Source of the DNA: an uncultured Veillonella sp.
GTDB lineage: Bacteria; Bacillota; Negativicutes; Veillonellales; Veillonellaceae
Assembly (NCBI RefSeq): GCF_900545795.1
Contig: NZ_URAR01000007.1
Span: forward strand, 1-64,000
Length of the DNA stretch: 64,000 nt
Reading direction: 5' to 3'
This document shows, piece by piece, positions 46,780-56,573 of this stretch. Position 1 is the stretch's first letter; every line of letters begins with the position of its first letter. A program made the translations under genes and the position numbers. The notes beneath the pieces were generated by a model. It did no database searches and was not told the DNA's origin. It saw only the letters and a list, made by a program, of their open reading frames with translations.

Positions 46780-47304
46780 TTAAATAGGAGGAATAGTGTT
46801 AATTAAACAGAAAGTTTAAAATTAACAATCCGTGTAAACAGTGATGGATATAAATATAATATTAAAATAGCGTAGTTATAAGTATACTCTAACTTTATAT
46901 AGGATTTAATGAATATTGTATGATGTTTGATTAAAGAATGTCTATTGTATAGGGATACTTAGATATGAATTATAAGCATAGGTTATTAACTGATATTTGA
47001 TTTATGGATTATGATAAATAAGGATGAGTATGAAAAAACGATTAATTTTAATTCAGGTTAGTAGTTATATTAAGCCATATTTCATGAAATACTTTTCCTT
47101 ATAATAGTTATTTGGCTCTCTTTGAGCTATTTTAAATTAAAACATTATGAAGTCTTATTATTTATAAGGAGGCGGATGCTATAAAATATATAATCTTTGA
47201 TAATATGTGTGTGTAGTTCTATTTTATGAAATACATAGTATATTAACCTCAAGATTTATATAAAATAGGACTAAGTAATTCGTTAGGTTATGAGAGGAAG
47301 AAAC
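46780..47304. other. AT-rich upstream region of the adhesin
   Basis: About 525 bp of very AT-rich DNA with no convincing gene. It contains many -10-like boxes but no clear full promoter. A 24-codon frame from about 47030 has no distinctive features. The long 5' region may hold regulation of the adhesin. Confidence 0.5.
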
Positions 47305-50091
47305 ATGAAATCTAAAACAGATAAGCGTTTATTATCTAAATTAATTGCTGCCACATTGATGGGGACTGTTGGATTATCTATGTATTCAGTAAGTGCCGCA
47401 GATCCAGCTGAATCATTACCTTTAGGTGAAGGCTCTTCTGCGACTCATGAAAGTGTTGCAATTGGTACTAATGCACAAGCAACCACTTCGAGTAATGCAA
47501 TTGGTATAGGTGCGAAGGCTAGCGGCAGTAGTAGCGTGCTAGGTAATGGTGCACAAGCAGTAGCAGGTGGTGTAGCTATTGGTAAAGAGGCAGTAGCTGG
47601 TATTGGTAAGGAGGGAAGTAATGAAATAATTGTTGGCGGTGTTGCCGTCGGACAAAGCGCTAATGCAGCATTGGGCGGTATTGCTATAGGGAGTAGTGCA
47701 ACAACTAAAAATATTAGTGATGTAGTCATTGGCTCTAATAGCAAAAATAATGGGGCAGGTTCAACAATTATTGGATATGGTACAGAAGGGAATAGAAGTT
47801 CTGTAGTAGTTGGAACGAATTCTAAAGCAGGATTAAATGCTCTTTCGATTGGTTATGAGGCAGAGGCCTCTCAATTTGCGGCAACTGCTTTAGGAAGTCA
47901 GAGCAAGGTAACCGCTATGCAAGGGGTAGCACTTGGCTCTTCTACCGTGGCAGATACAGCAAGTGGTAAAACAGGTTATTTAGCTAATAAAACTCAGACT
48001 GCCAATGTTGCAAAATCTGTATATACTTCTACTAATGGTGCAGTGAGCGTTGGTAAAACTAATGAAATTACACGTCAAATCACGAATGTTGCAGCAGGAA
48101 CTGAAGATACAGATGTAGTTAATGTAAGACAGTTAAAAGACTTAGACCTAGCTGTTGATAATAAAATTAGTACACAATTAAGTGCTGTAAATACTCAGTT
48201 AGATGGAAAATTAGATGCTGATGCACTTCAGTATGTAAGTATTAAATCTACTGAAACTGGTACAGGTAGTAATGAGGATAATTTAGGGGCCAATGGAGCG
48301 AACTCAATAGCAATTGGCCCAAAAGCTGTTGCTAAATATACAGCAGATGTTGCCATGGGCTTAAATGCAAATGCTCATGGATTCTATTCCATTGCTTTGG
48401 GGAGAGATAGTGAGACTACAGGCTCGAGTTCTGTAGCCGTAGGCGATGGCGCTAAGAGTAAAACGAATGAAACAGTAGCAATTGGTAAAAAGGCTATTAC
48501 TAATTCAATTGGTTCTATTTCTATCGGTAAAGATGCAACGACTGCAACAGATTCAATGGCGGCAATGGCTATTGGTTATGAAACAAATGCAACTGGAGTT
48601 GCTGCTACAGCTATGGGGGCACAAGCAAAAGCTCTTTCCAAATCTGCTACAGCGGTAGGCTTTGATGCAGTAATTCAAAATGCATCGAATGGTTCTGGTC
48701 GCACAGGTAATAATGCAGTTGCCATGGGAGTAAGTTCCAAAGTTGATGGTGGTAATGGTGGCATTGCAATAGGTAATAATGCTAATGTAATTGATACTAA
48801 TCAAGCAACTGTAGTTGGTACTGGCGCTATGGTTTCAGCATTACCTGAAAATTCAGGTGATTCAGTTGTTATTACTGATGGTTCTAGCGGAACGAAAACG
48901 ATTACAAAAGGTGACGATGGTACATATACGGTAGTTCCAACTAAAGACAGTGTAGAATCATTGAAACAGCGTAATGGTAATGCTTATGGTGCGACGGCTT
49001 TAGGATCTCGTGCAACTGCTCATAATTTAGGTGCTGTGGCTGCTGGTCTTTATGCAACTGCTATTGGTGACACATCTGTGGCTATTGGTAATAATTCCAT
49101 GACATTAGCAGATAGTGCAACTGCTGTTGGTGCTAGTGCTACAGCAACGGCAGAAGACTCCATGGTACTTGGTGGCTATACAAATGCTAATATAGATACA
49201 GCGGTGGCCTTAGGTTCATATGCTAAAACAGACCGTGCAGCAGGCGAACAAGTAGGTTATAATCCTGCTACTAATGCAGCTTCTACTGAAGACGATGCAA
49301 CATGGAAGTCTACTCTAGGTGCAGTGTCTGTTGGTAACTCCACAGCTGGTAAAACTCGCCACATTACAAATGTTGCAGCTGGTTTTGCTGATACTGATGC
49401 AGTCAATGTAGCCCAGCTAAAAAATGTTTCTTTAAAGGTCACTGGTGATAATTTAAAAACTGATGCAACAGCTATTGGCAATGTAAACTTGGCGTCCCAA
49501 CAACTAGCTATTAATGGTGATAGTAATATTACTACGACTGTAGCTAAAGATGGTCAATCTGTGAACTTAGCATTATCTAAAACTGTAACAGATAAATTAG
49601 GGGCTGTACAATACTTCTCAGTAAACTCTACTGAAGCTAGTAACAAAGATAATAAAGGTGCAACTAAAACTGGTGCTATTGCTATTGGTGCTAAAGCTGG
49701 TGCCACTAATTGGTATGATATAGCTATAGGCAATAATGCAAGATCATCTGATAGTTGGAGTATAGCTCTGGGCTCTGATGCTAATGTATCAGGTACTACA
49801 GCCACTGCAATCGGTTATGGAGCTCAATCCACAAATGATCAAACTATAGCTCTAGGATATATGGCAAATGCTAGTGGTCAACAAGCAACGGCAATTGGTC
49901 GAGAGGCAAATGCTGCTGGGGGAGTATCAATTGCACTAGGTACACAAACACATGCTAATGCCGATGACTCAGTTGCAATTGGCCGTAAATCTTCAGTTGC
50001 TTCTCAAGGTGTTAATAGTATTGCAATTGGACAAGAGGCGTATATTGGCAAAAAAACGGGCAAGGTGGCACACCAGCTGAGGGGGTTTTAG
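47305..50091 (+). CDS. Trimeric autotransporter adhesin, 5' part (frame ends early)
   Basis: 928 residues. A long signal peptide (about 1-31, ending SMYSVSA) leads into YadA-like head repeats with the pattern AIG--A-A repeated dozens of times, and neck motifs (DVVNVRQLKDL, DAVNVAQLKNV). The frame stops at 50091 without a membrane anchor, so this product alone could not be displayed. At 50048-50054 an A7 run lies just before the stop; reading one base back there joins the frame to the next 1652 codons. AGAGGAAG supports the ATG at 47305. Confidence 0.85.
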   Translation: MKSKTDKRLLSKLIAATLMGTVGLSMYSVSAADPAESLPLGEGSSATHESVAIGTNAQATTSSNAIGIGAKASGSSSVLGNGAQAVAGGVAIGKEAVAGIGKEGSNEIIVGGVAVGQSANAALGGIAIGSSATTKNISDVVIGSNSKNNGAGSTIIGYGTEGNRSSVVVGTNSKAGLNALSIGYEAEASQFAATALGSQSKVTAMQGVALGSSTVADTASGKTGYLANKTQTANVAKSVYTSTNGAVSVGKTNEITRQITNVAAGTEDTDVVNVRQLKDLDLAVDNKISTQLSAVNTQLDGKLDADALQYVSIKSTETGTGSNEDNLGANGANSIAIGPKAVAKYTADVAMGLNANAHGFYSIALGRDSETTGSSSVAVGDGAKSKTNETVAIGKKAITNSIGSISIGKDATTATDSMAAMAIGYETNATGVAATAMGAQAKALSKSATAVGFDAVIQNASNGSGRTGNNAVAMGVSSKVDGGNGGIAIGNNANVIDTNQATVVGTGAMVSALPENSGDSVVITDGSSGTKTITKGDDGTYTVVPTKDSVESLKQRNGNAYGATALGSRATAHNLGAVAAGLYATAIGDTSVAIGNNSMTLADSATAVGASATATAEDSMVLGGYTNANIDTAVALGSYAKTDRAAGEQVGYNPATNAASTEDDATWKSTLGAVSVGNSTAGKTRHITNVAAGFADTDAVNVAQLKNVSLKVTGDNLKTDATAIGNVNLASQQLAINGDSNITTTVAKDGQSVNLALSKTVTDKLGAVQYFSVNSTEASNKDNKGATKTGAIAIGAKAGATNWYDIAIGNNARSSDSWSIALGSDANVSGTTATAIGYGAQSTNDQTIALGYMANASGQQATAIGREANAAGGVSIALGTQTHANADDSVAIGRKSSVASQGVNSIAIGQEAYIGKKTGKVAHQLRGF
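50048..50054 (+). other. A7 tract joining two adhesin frames
   Basis: Seven A residues within GGC AAA AAA ACG. With eight A (or a -1 slip) translation continues as KKNGQGGTPAEGVLDHSL into the downstream frame, restoring a protein of about 2584 residues with signal, head, stalk and anchor. Explanations: phase-variable tract, polymerase or ribosome slippage, a true null mutation, or a sequencing error. Confidence 0.85.
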
Positions 50092-50099
50092 ATCATTCA

Positions 50100-53000
50100 T
50101 TGTCTATAGTTGATAATGACACCTCTTCTGGTAAAGAAAATCAAGAGTATATGAACTCTATTGCAATTGGTAGCACAGCAAAATCTTATGGTTATCAGAA
50201 TACAGTTCTTGGTGTAGGTGCTGAAGCCCATGATACTAATGATGTGGCGATTGGTGTTCTAGCTAAAGCTAAAGGACATTATGCTACTGCTATGGGTAAA
50301 CAAGCCAATGCTAATGGTTTAGAAGCTACAGCTCTTGGTCATTGGGCTCGTGCTTACGGTGATAATGCTATTGCTATTGGCTCTTATGCTATTACTAGTA
50401 CACTTGATGGCACTGGTGAGGTTAAGAATGGCATTGCTATTGGTAAACAAGCTCGTGTGGCATCTAATAACTCTGTTGCTTTAGGTCAAAATTCTTTAGC
50501 GTTTGTTCCTACGGATTTAAAAACAAAAGCATATTTATCCGAGGAAGAGTTTGCTGCTGAAAATGGTGTAATTTCTGTTGGGAATGCAGAATACACAGTT
50601 GGTGATGTTAGTGTAGCTGAAAATCGTCGTCGTATCACTAATGTTGCTGGTGGTGCTGATGATTACGATGCGGTAAATGTGAAACAGTTAAAGGCTGCTA
50701 AAGTAGAAGTTATAGCAGGGGGTAATGTAACTGTTGATACAGATACTACTGCTGGGTACACTAAATATACAGTTAATTCTGTTGATATAGATACGAAGAT
50801 AGTAGATGGCACAGCTATATATAATGATAATGGTACAGGCTCTATTACTCTAAATACAGAGCAAGATGGTACTAAAGGAAAAGTTTCTGTAACTGGTCTT
50901 CACGATAAATACATTACTGGCGCAAGCTTAACTGGAAATACATTAACTATTAATCGTAATGATGGTGAAAACTTTACAGTAGAGAATATTGCTACAAAAG
51001 ATGATGTTACAACGGCTGTAGGGGATTCATCGTGGACACTTGGTGTTGCAAAAGTTCCTTCTATTACAACTGTTGGCGATAGTGAAGCAACTGCCGTTGG
51101 TACACCTACAGAGATTAAAAATGGTAATACAGTAACATTACGTGCAGAACGTGGCATTAAGTTAAATCAAGATGGCAGTAATATTGATATTGGTTTAAAA
51201 TATATTGACGTTGATCCTGCTGTAGATGCGCAGCCTTTAGGTGTTTCTGATGCTAAAGCTAGTGGCGCTGCTACATTGGCTGTAGGTCAAAATAGCATTG
51301 CTGATGGGCATCAAGGCACTGCTGTGGGGTTCTCATCTCATGCTGGAGAATATTCTTTAGCAGTTGGTTCTAGGGCAGATGCAAGTGCGGCTCGCTCACT
51401 GGCCTTAGGTTATAATACATCTGCTGGTGTGTTTGGTGTGGCTGCTGGTAGTCAGGCTAAAGCAACTGGCCAGCAATCTATTGCTGTAGGAACTTATACA
51501 CAGACTAATGGTGTGAATTCTATTGGTATTGGTATGAGTGCTAAAAAAGAGGGAGCCACTAGTGATAGCCCTAGTGATTTTGAAATTAAAACAAATAGCG
51601 ATCGTGCGATTGCTATTGGTAGAGGAACGTATGTTGGTTTAAAAGCTAAAAAGGCAACTGCTATTGGTGTAGGCAATAAAATCATGGGCGGAACAACTAA
51701 TACGTCTAATAATGCAGTACTTCTTGGTACCTCTTCGTCAATCACAGAAGGTCAATCTAGCTTATTATTGGGGAATAAGGCAAGCATTAATAAATCTCAG
51801 AACGCTGTAGGTGTTGGTAGTCAATCGAGTATAAAAAACTCTATGGCAGGTACTGCAGTAGGCTATTTAGCGATAGCTAAAGATGCAGAACAAGGCACTG
51901 CTATTGGTGGCGGCAGTATAGTAAGTGCTAAACAAGCTACAGCTGTTGGTGGTAGTAGTGAAGTATCTGCTGCACAAGGCGTAGCTATTGGTTATAAATC
52001 TAATGCAGGTGTAGCTCATGGTGTGGCTTTAGGTACATATTCTCAAGCAACTCGCGCAAATAATTATATGGGATATAATCCATTAACAGGAACTGTAATG
52101 GAAAATGATGAAGCTGCAATTGCAAAAGTTCTTGGTAGAGAAGCAGATTTAGAGGCGTATAATGCTACTATGCAGAATTCAGATCCAAAGAGCCAAGAAT
52201 ATTTAGAGGCAAAAACAAATAAAGAAATCCTGTTATCTGCATATAAATCGGGCATGTCTGCTGTATCTGTTGGTCGAGTTAATCTAACTCGACAAATTAC
52301 TAATGTAGCAGCTGGTACTGCAGATACTGATGCAGTTAATGTAGCACAATTAAAAGCAGCTAAAGTAGAAGTAGCTGCCGGCGCTAATGTAACGGTGGAT
52401 ACAGATACATCTCTTGGCTACACTAAATACACTGTAAACTCTGTTGATACAGATACAAAGTTGGTAGATGGTACAGTTACATATGGTAACGATGGAGTAG
52501 GAAGTATTACTCTAAATACAGAGCAAAATGGTACTACAGGGACAGTTTCTGTAACAGGTCTTCACGATAAATATATTACTGGTGCCAGCATGACTGGTAA
52601 TACATTAACTATTAATCGTAATGATGGAGAAAATTTTACTGTAACAAACATTGCCACAAAAGACGATGTAAATACAGCTGCTGGTAGTAAAATTGACACA
52701 TTTACTGTAGGTACAGATGCAGCAGCACAAGCGAATGGTATTGATGTAGATAAAGAAAATACACGTTTTGACATTTTAGGTGCTAATGAAAACATTACTA
52801 CAGAAATAGCAGGCCGTCAGGTTAAAATAGGTTTAGCTAATACATTAAACTTAACAGATGCTGGCTCGATATCCTTTGGTAATGGCGCGAATGCAGCAAA
52901 AGTTGATGCGTCTGGTTTAACTATTTCTGAACAGTTAAAATTCACTAATGATGGCATTTCGGCCGGTAATCAAACAATAGACAATGTGAAGAGTGCTATT

Positions 53001-55058
53001 TCAGATAAAGCTGGAACTCAATTTACGGATAAATTGAATGCGGCTAATGAATCTAATCCTAATTCAGCAGTCAATGTAAGTGATCTAAAACAAACTGCTG
53101 AGGCTTTAACAGGTCAAATTGGTGATGCCAATACAGCTGCTAATAGCAAGCTCGAAAGCTTTGTGGTGGGGGCAGATAAAAATTCTACTGCTGCCGGCAT
53201 TACAGTAGACAAAGGCACTGAAGGTAAAACAAATCGCTTTGATATCGTTGGAGCCGATGAAAATATTACAACTAAAGTCAATGGCAACACAATTGAAGTT
53301 GGTTTAGCTAAAGATATTACTTTAAATGACGGTAGTGTAACTACTACTAAAGATGGTGTTACGACTAAAGTTGATGGCACGGGCGTTACAATTACACCAA
53401 GCAATGGTGATGCAAGTAAATCTGTGTCCTTAACTAATGAAGGCCTTAATAATGGCGGTAACAAAATTACTAATGTTGCAGATGGTGATGTAAGTGCTTC
53501 TTCTAAAGATGCTGTAAATGGTAGCCAATTGCATGCTGTTAAAGAAGAGTTAAAAGGCGATATCAATGACTTAGAAAGCAAATTAGGTGCAGCTGGTGAT
53601 TTAACTAAAGTTGACCAAAATGGCAACCCAGTTGTAACTGGCAATGATGGCAAGAATTACAACCCATCTGATGTTGATGAAAATGGCAACCCTAAAGATG
53701 GTGCTAAGCCTGTTGAGTCTACCTTAGGTTCTGGTGCTGATACTAGTGGCCTAGGTCTAGATAATAAGGATAATAGTAAACCTATTACTGAACAAGAAGC
53801 TAAAGACATTGTTGGTGGCACTCCAGGTGCAGATGGTCAACCAGGTAAAGATGGTCTATTAGACAAAACTGGCCCATCTTTGAGCAATTTAGCTACAATT
53901 AAAGACCTTCAAGCCGTAGCACAAGCTGGTCTTGACTTCGGTAGTGACACTGGTGATACAGCACATCGTGCATTAAGCCAAAAGTTAACTATCAATGGTG
54001 GCATTTCCAATGAAGAACAATTAACTGATAACAATATTGGTGTTGTTTCTAATGGCAGTGATACATTAACTGTTAAACTTGCTAAAGATATTAATCTTGG
54101 TAAAGATGGTAGTGTAACAACTGGTAATACTACAATCAATAATGATGGTCTTACTGTAAAAGGTGAAGATGGCAAACCTGGTACTACTGTTGGCTCCGAT
54201 GGCATGGTAGTTAATGGGGATGATGGAAAACCAGCTACAACTGTTGGCAAAGATGGCATTTCTACAAATGGTAAAGATGGTATCTCCGTAAATGGTGAAG
54301 ATGGTTCTTCTACAACAATTAAGCCTGATGGTGTAACGTCTAAAGATCCTAATGGTAACTCCACAGTTTTTGGTCCTAATGGCGTAGAAGTGAAGGACAA
54401 AGATGGCAATACAGTTGTAACTATTAATGACCAAGGTATTTCTAATAGCAATGGTGGCCCAACTAACTTAAATGATGGTTTAAATGTACCTGGTGGCTTA
54501 GTTGTGACACCTGGCAAAGAAGTAAATGGTCAATATGTTCCTGGCAGCATTAGTGCTGAAGGTAATCGCATTCAAAATGTGGCACCTGGTATTGAAGCAA
54601 CTGATGCCGTTAATGTAGGTCAATTAGGTGGCGTAAAACGTGACTTAAGCAATCGCATGAATACAATTGGTGCTCATGCAGCTGCTATGGCAGCACTTCA
54701 TCCAATGGAATACTTAGAGGATGAAAAATTATCTGTGGCTGCTGGCGTAGGTACTTTCCATAGTAAACAAGCAGTAGCAGTAGGTGCGTTCTATCGTCCA
54801 AATGATGATACAATGTTCAGTGTTGGTGGCTCTTTCGGTGGTAGTGAAAATATGTTTAATTTAGGTGTATCCTTACGTGTAGGTCAAGATAGTGACTATG
54901 CGAAAGCAGCACAAAATTATAAACAAGCTCCACTTAGTACAATGACTGTTCTTGATGAAAAAGTAACAAATCTTGAAAAAGAAAACGCTGCTTTAAAAGG
55001 ACAATTAGAAGAGCAACGTGAACAAATTAAATTATTGATGGAACGTTTAGGTGTTTAA
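50100..55058 (+). CDS. Trimeric autotransporter adhesin, 3' part with YadA anchor
   Basis: 1652 codons open in the -1 frame relative to the 5' part; the nominal TTG start has no ribosome-binding site, so it is really a continuation. It carries more head repeats, necks (DAVNVKQLKAA, DAVNVAQLKAA, DAVNVGQLGGV), stalk modules, a Gly/Asp-rich KDG-repeat stretch (about 1380-1460) and the YadA membrane anchor (about 1520-1600, ending GVSLRVG). After the barrel comes an unusual tail of about 60 residues forming a coiled coil (VTNLEKENAALKGQLEEQ). It acts at the outer surface in adhesion or biofilm formation, by family. Confidence 0.88.
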   Translation: MSIVDNDTSSGKENQEYMNSIAIGSTAKSYGYQNTVLGVGAEAHDTNDVAIGVLAKAKGHYATAMGKQANANGLEATALGHWARAYGDNAIAIGSYAITSTLDGTGEVKNGIAIGKQARVASNNSVALGQNSLAFVPTDLKTKAYLSEEEFAAENGVISVGNAEYTVGDVSVAENRRRITNVAGGADDYDAVNVKQLKAAKVEVIAGGNVTVDTDTTAGYTKYTVNSVDIDTKIVDGTAIYNDNGTGSITLNTEQDGTKGKVSVTGLHDKYITGASLTGNTLTINRNDGENFTVENIATKDDVTTAVGDSSWTLGVAKVPSITTVGDSEATAVGTPTEIKNGNTVTLRAERGIKLNQDGSNIDIGLKYIDVDPAVDAQPLGVSDAKASGAATLAVGQNSIADGHQGTAVGFSSHAGEYSLAVGSRADASAARSLALGYNTSAGVFGVAAGSQAKATGQQSIAVGTYTQTNGVNSIGIGMSAKKEGATSDSPSDFEIKTNSDRAIAIGRGTYVGLKAKKATAIGVGNKIMGGTTNTSNNAVLLGTSSSITEGQSSLLLGNKASINKSQNAVGVGSQSSIKNSMAGTAVGYLAIAKDAEQGTAIGGGSIVSAKQATAVGGSSEVSAAQGVAIGYKSNAGVAHGVALGTYSQATRANNYMGYNPLTGTVMENDEAAIAKVLGREADLEAYNATMQNSDPKSQEYLEAKTNKEILLSAYKSGMSAVSVGRVNLTRQITNVAAGTADTDAVNVAQLKAAKVEVAAGANVTVDTDTSLGYTKYTVNSVDTDTKLVDGTVTYGNDGVGSITLNTEQNGTTGTVSVTGLHDKYITGASMTGNTLTINRNDGENFTVTNIATKDDVNTAAGSKIDTFTVGTDAAAQANGIDVDKENTRFDILGANENITTEIAGRQVKIGLANTLNLTDAGSISFGNGANAAKVDASGLTISEQLKFTNDGISAGNQTIDNVKSAISDKAGTQFTDKLNAANESNPNSAVNVSDLKQTAEALTGQIGDANTAANSKLESFVVGADKNSTAAGITVDKGTEGKTNRFDIVGADENITTKVNGNTIEVGLAKDITLNDGSVTTTKDGVTTKVDGTGVTITPSNGDASKSVSLTNEGLNNGGNKITNVADGDVSASSKDAVNGSQLHAVKEELKGDINDLESKLGAAGDLTKVDQNGNPVVTGNDGKNYNPSDVDENGNPKDGAKPVESTLGSGADTSGLGLDNKDNSKPITEQEAKDIVGGTPGADGQPGKDGLLDKTGPSLSNLATIKDLQAVAQAGLDFGSDTGDTAHRALSQKLTINGGISNEEQLTDNNIGVVSNGSDTLTVKLAKDINLGKDGSVTTGNTTINNDGLTVKGEDGKPGTTVGSDGMVVNGDDGKPATTVGKDGISTNGKDGISVNGEDGSSTTIKPDGVTSKDPNGNSTVFGPNGVEVKDKDGNTVVTINDQGISNSNGGPTNLNDGLNVPGGLVVTPGKEVNGQYVPGSISAEGNRIQNVAPGIEATDAVNVGQLGGVKRDLSNRMNTIGAHAAAMAALHPMEYLEDEKLSVAAGVGTFHSKQAVAVGAFYRPNDDTMFSVGGSFGGSENMFNLGVSLRVGQDSDYAKAAQNYKQAPLSTMTVLDEKVTNLEKENAALKGQLEEQREQIKLLMERLGV
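50685..51017 (+). repeat. Intragenic repeat of the adhesin stalk, copy 1
   Basis: About 330 bp encoding the neck plus stalk module AAKVEV to IATKDDV. It is repeated at about 52350-52682 with high identity, including long exact stretches. Such repeats allow domain gain or loss by recombination. Confidence 0.85.
52350..52682 (+). repeat. Intragenic repeat of the adhesin stalk, copy 2
   Basis: Second copy of the module at 50685; the protein again reads KAAKVEV, GLHDKYITGAS and NRNDGENFTV. Differences are scattered, suggesting an old duplication kept in step. Confidence 0.85.
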
Positions 55059-55119
55059 TAGTAAATAAATAAATGGAAAAAATTATGTGTTTTATAAAAA
55101 TTTCATATTAATAACCTGA

Positions 55120-55158
55120 AAAAGAGGTGGAAATTTACATAATTTCCACCTCTTTTGT
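55120..55158 (+). terminator. Terminator of the adhesin gene
   Basis: AAAAGAGGTGGAAATT and AATTTCCACCTCTTTT form a perfect 16-bp stem with a 5-nt loop. Confidence 0.93.
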
Positions 55159-55913
55159 TTATCATTTATTATACAATTCGTTAAAATTAAATGGTTTGTA
55201 AGTTAACTTTTATGAATATCCTACTATTTTCAAATGAATTTTAAACATGGCATAAATACATCAGTTTTTACTGTCTTTATTGATAGTGAATTAAAAGTTA
55301 TATCAAAATTATAAAATAGTTATTAAAATGATTTATGTTAAAAAGTGTTGAAGTATGAAGGCGAAATGAGTATAATTTAATCGTTAATAGAAAAGTTTAC
55401 AAGTTTTATATAGCTTCATGAAAATAACAGGATATTTTTAATAAAACTAAAATTGTCCTGTTATGTACTATTAGATCATATATGATGAATAACCTTCACA
55501 ATGCAATATGTATTTATAACCACAGTGTTCTAATTATAGTGTAGTGTAAATGTACAAGAATACGATAGTATCAATACTTGAGAGAATTCGATTGTACCAC
55601 TAAAGAGTACAAAGGGGTACTACAAGGTATGACTAAAAATTAGAAAAAATTTTGTAAGCCCAAATATATAATCTTAATTTTTCAAATTACCCCCATAGGG
55701 GTCTCATTCTATCTTATTTACTGCCATTTTAAAGATGAGGGGGGCATGAAATACTTAAAAATGAGGTAGGTCAATTTGTCGTCTAGTCATCTATTTGGTC
55801 TCCATAACAAATAACTACAGTATCATTCTAGTTAAACCCAAAGAATACCATAACTTATTTGTTACAGAGAACATATAGTTATCACTAGTGTTATATCTTA
55901 TGCAGTCCGTTGG

Positions 55914-55966
55914 CAATCTTAAAGGCTAGACCATTTGAATTACTAGCGGTCTAGCCTTTAAGATTG
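55914..55966. repeat. Perfect 19-bp inverted repeat
   Basis: CAATCTTAAAGGCTAGACC (55914-55932) and GGTCTAGCCTTTAAGATTG (55948-55966) with a 15-nt loop. A small hairpin (AGGGAAAAG/CTTTTCCCT, 55970-55988) follows directly. Confidence 0.95.
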
Positions 55967-56001
55967 TTAAGGGAAAAGCCTTTTCCCTAAACCCTTTAGC
56001 C

Positions 56002-56067
56002 ACTTAAGAAATGCATATGGTTAAACATAAGAATAAACAAAGGTTTAACCATATGCATTTCTTAAGT
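56002..56067. repeat. Perfect 25-bp inverted repeat
   Basis: The arms 56002-56026 (ACTTAAGAAATGCATATGG then TTAAAC) and 56043-56067 are exact complements around a 16-nt loop. No T run follows either side, so a simple terminator is less likely than a protein or replication site, or an mRNA-processing hairpin. Confidence 0.95.
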
Positions 56068-56179
56068 CTTTGGTACGTGTAACAATAGTGCCACATAAGT
56101 AAAACTATAGAACAATCAAGACTTATCATGTGCTATACTAGAGGTAATACAGTACGGTAACCATAAGGAGGGCGACAAG

Positions 56180-56518
56180 ATGAAAAAGAAAATAATTTGT
56201 CTCTTTGTGTCGTTGTTTGTTTGTCTTATAGCAAACGTTAATGCAAGCATTCCGACATCAGAATTTTATGGAGTATGGAAGGAAGTTGACGGAACTAAGA
56301 CACTTGTAATTAACGATAAGACAATCAATAATAAACATTATGAAATCGTAAAGACGGCAGACACGTATCACGGCAAAGCCTTATTACTCAGGTTAGACGG
56401 CTCAAAATTGTTGCATGATATAGCTATAGTCATGACAAACCAATCAAGAGACATCATATTTTATACAAATAGGGCAGAAGGAGCGAACAGAGTACCATAT
56501 TATAAGCCAAAGAGATAA
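56180..56518 (+). CDS. Small predicted secreted protein
   Basis: 112 residues: a clear signal peptide (KKKIICLFVSLFVCLIANVNA, cleavage near 22) and a basic, mostly beta C-terminal part ending YYKPKR. An AAGGAGG site precedes the ATG. It has its own terminator. First gene of the phage-like region; an exported accessory (for example envelope-modifying) protein is possible, but I recognise no family. Confidence 0.72.
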   Translation: MKKKIICLFVSLFVCLIANVNASIPTSEFYGVWKEVDGTKTLVINDKTINNKHYEIVKTADTYHGKALLLRLDGSKLLHDIAIVMTNQSRDIIFYTNRAEGANRVPYYKPKR

Positions 56519-56527
56519 CAATAAGAA

Positions 56528-56572
56528 AAGCCTTAAGAGTAACATTAAGTTATTCTTAAGGCTTATTTTTTT
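56528..56572. terminator. Bidirectional terminator
   Basis: AAGCCTTAAGAGTAAC pairs with GTTATTCTTAAGGCTT, then T7. It separates the secreted-protein gene (+) from the leftward pair (-). Confidence 0.9.
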
Positions 56573-56573
56573 C

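Larger units (their letters stand above)
55159..56179. other. Gene-free junction between chromosome and phage-like region
   Basis: About 1 kb without a convincing gene. The last GATC is at 55474-55477; to the right none appears up to the window end. The right half holds three large inverted repeats (55914-56067). An attachment site could lie here, but I see no tRNA end and no repeated core within the window. Confidence 0.55.

Noticed and set aside
47030..47104. 24-codon frame beginning MKKRLILIQ upstream of the adhesin
   Set aside because: Only a weak upstream purine run, no conserved feature and very AT-rich context; chance occurrence is likely.
53909..54517. Minus-strand open frame of about 200 codons inside the adhesin
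   Set aside because: Low-complexity repeats in the adhesin create long antisense frames; this one is Pro/Ser/Leu-rich with no start signal.
50100..55058. Second half of the adhesin as an independent gene
   Set aside because: The nominal TTG has no ribosome-binding site or signal peptide, and the repeat pattern continues across the A7 tract without a gap. It is the continuation of one gene.
55560..55760. tRNA 3' end or attachment core at the junction
   Set aside because: I looked for a T-arm and acceptor pattern on both strands and found none; no second copy of any junction segment is visible within the window.
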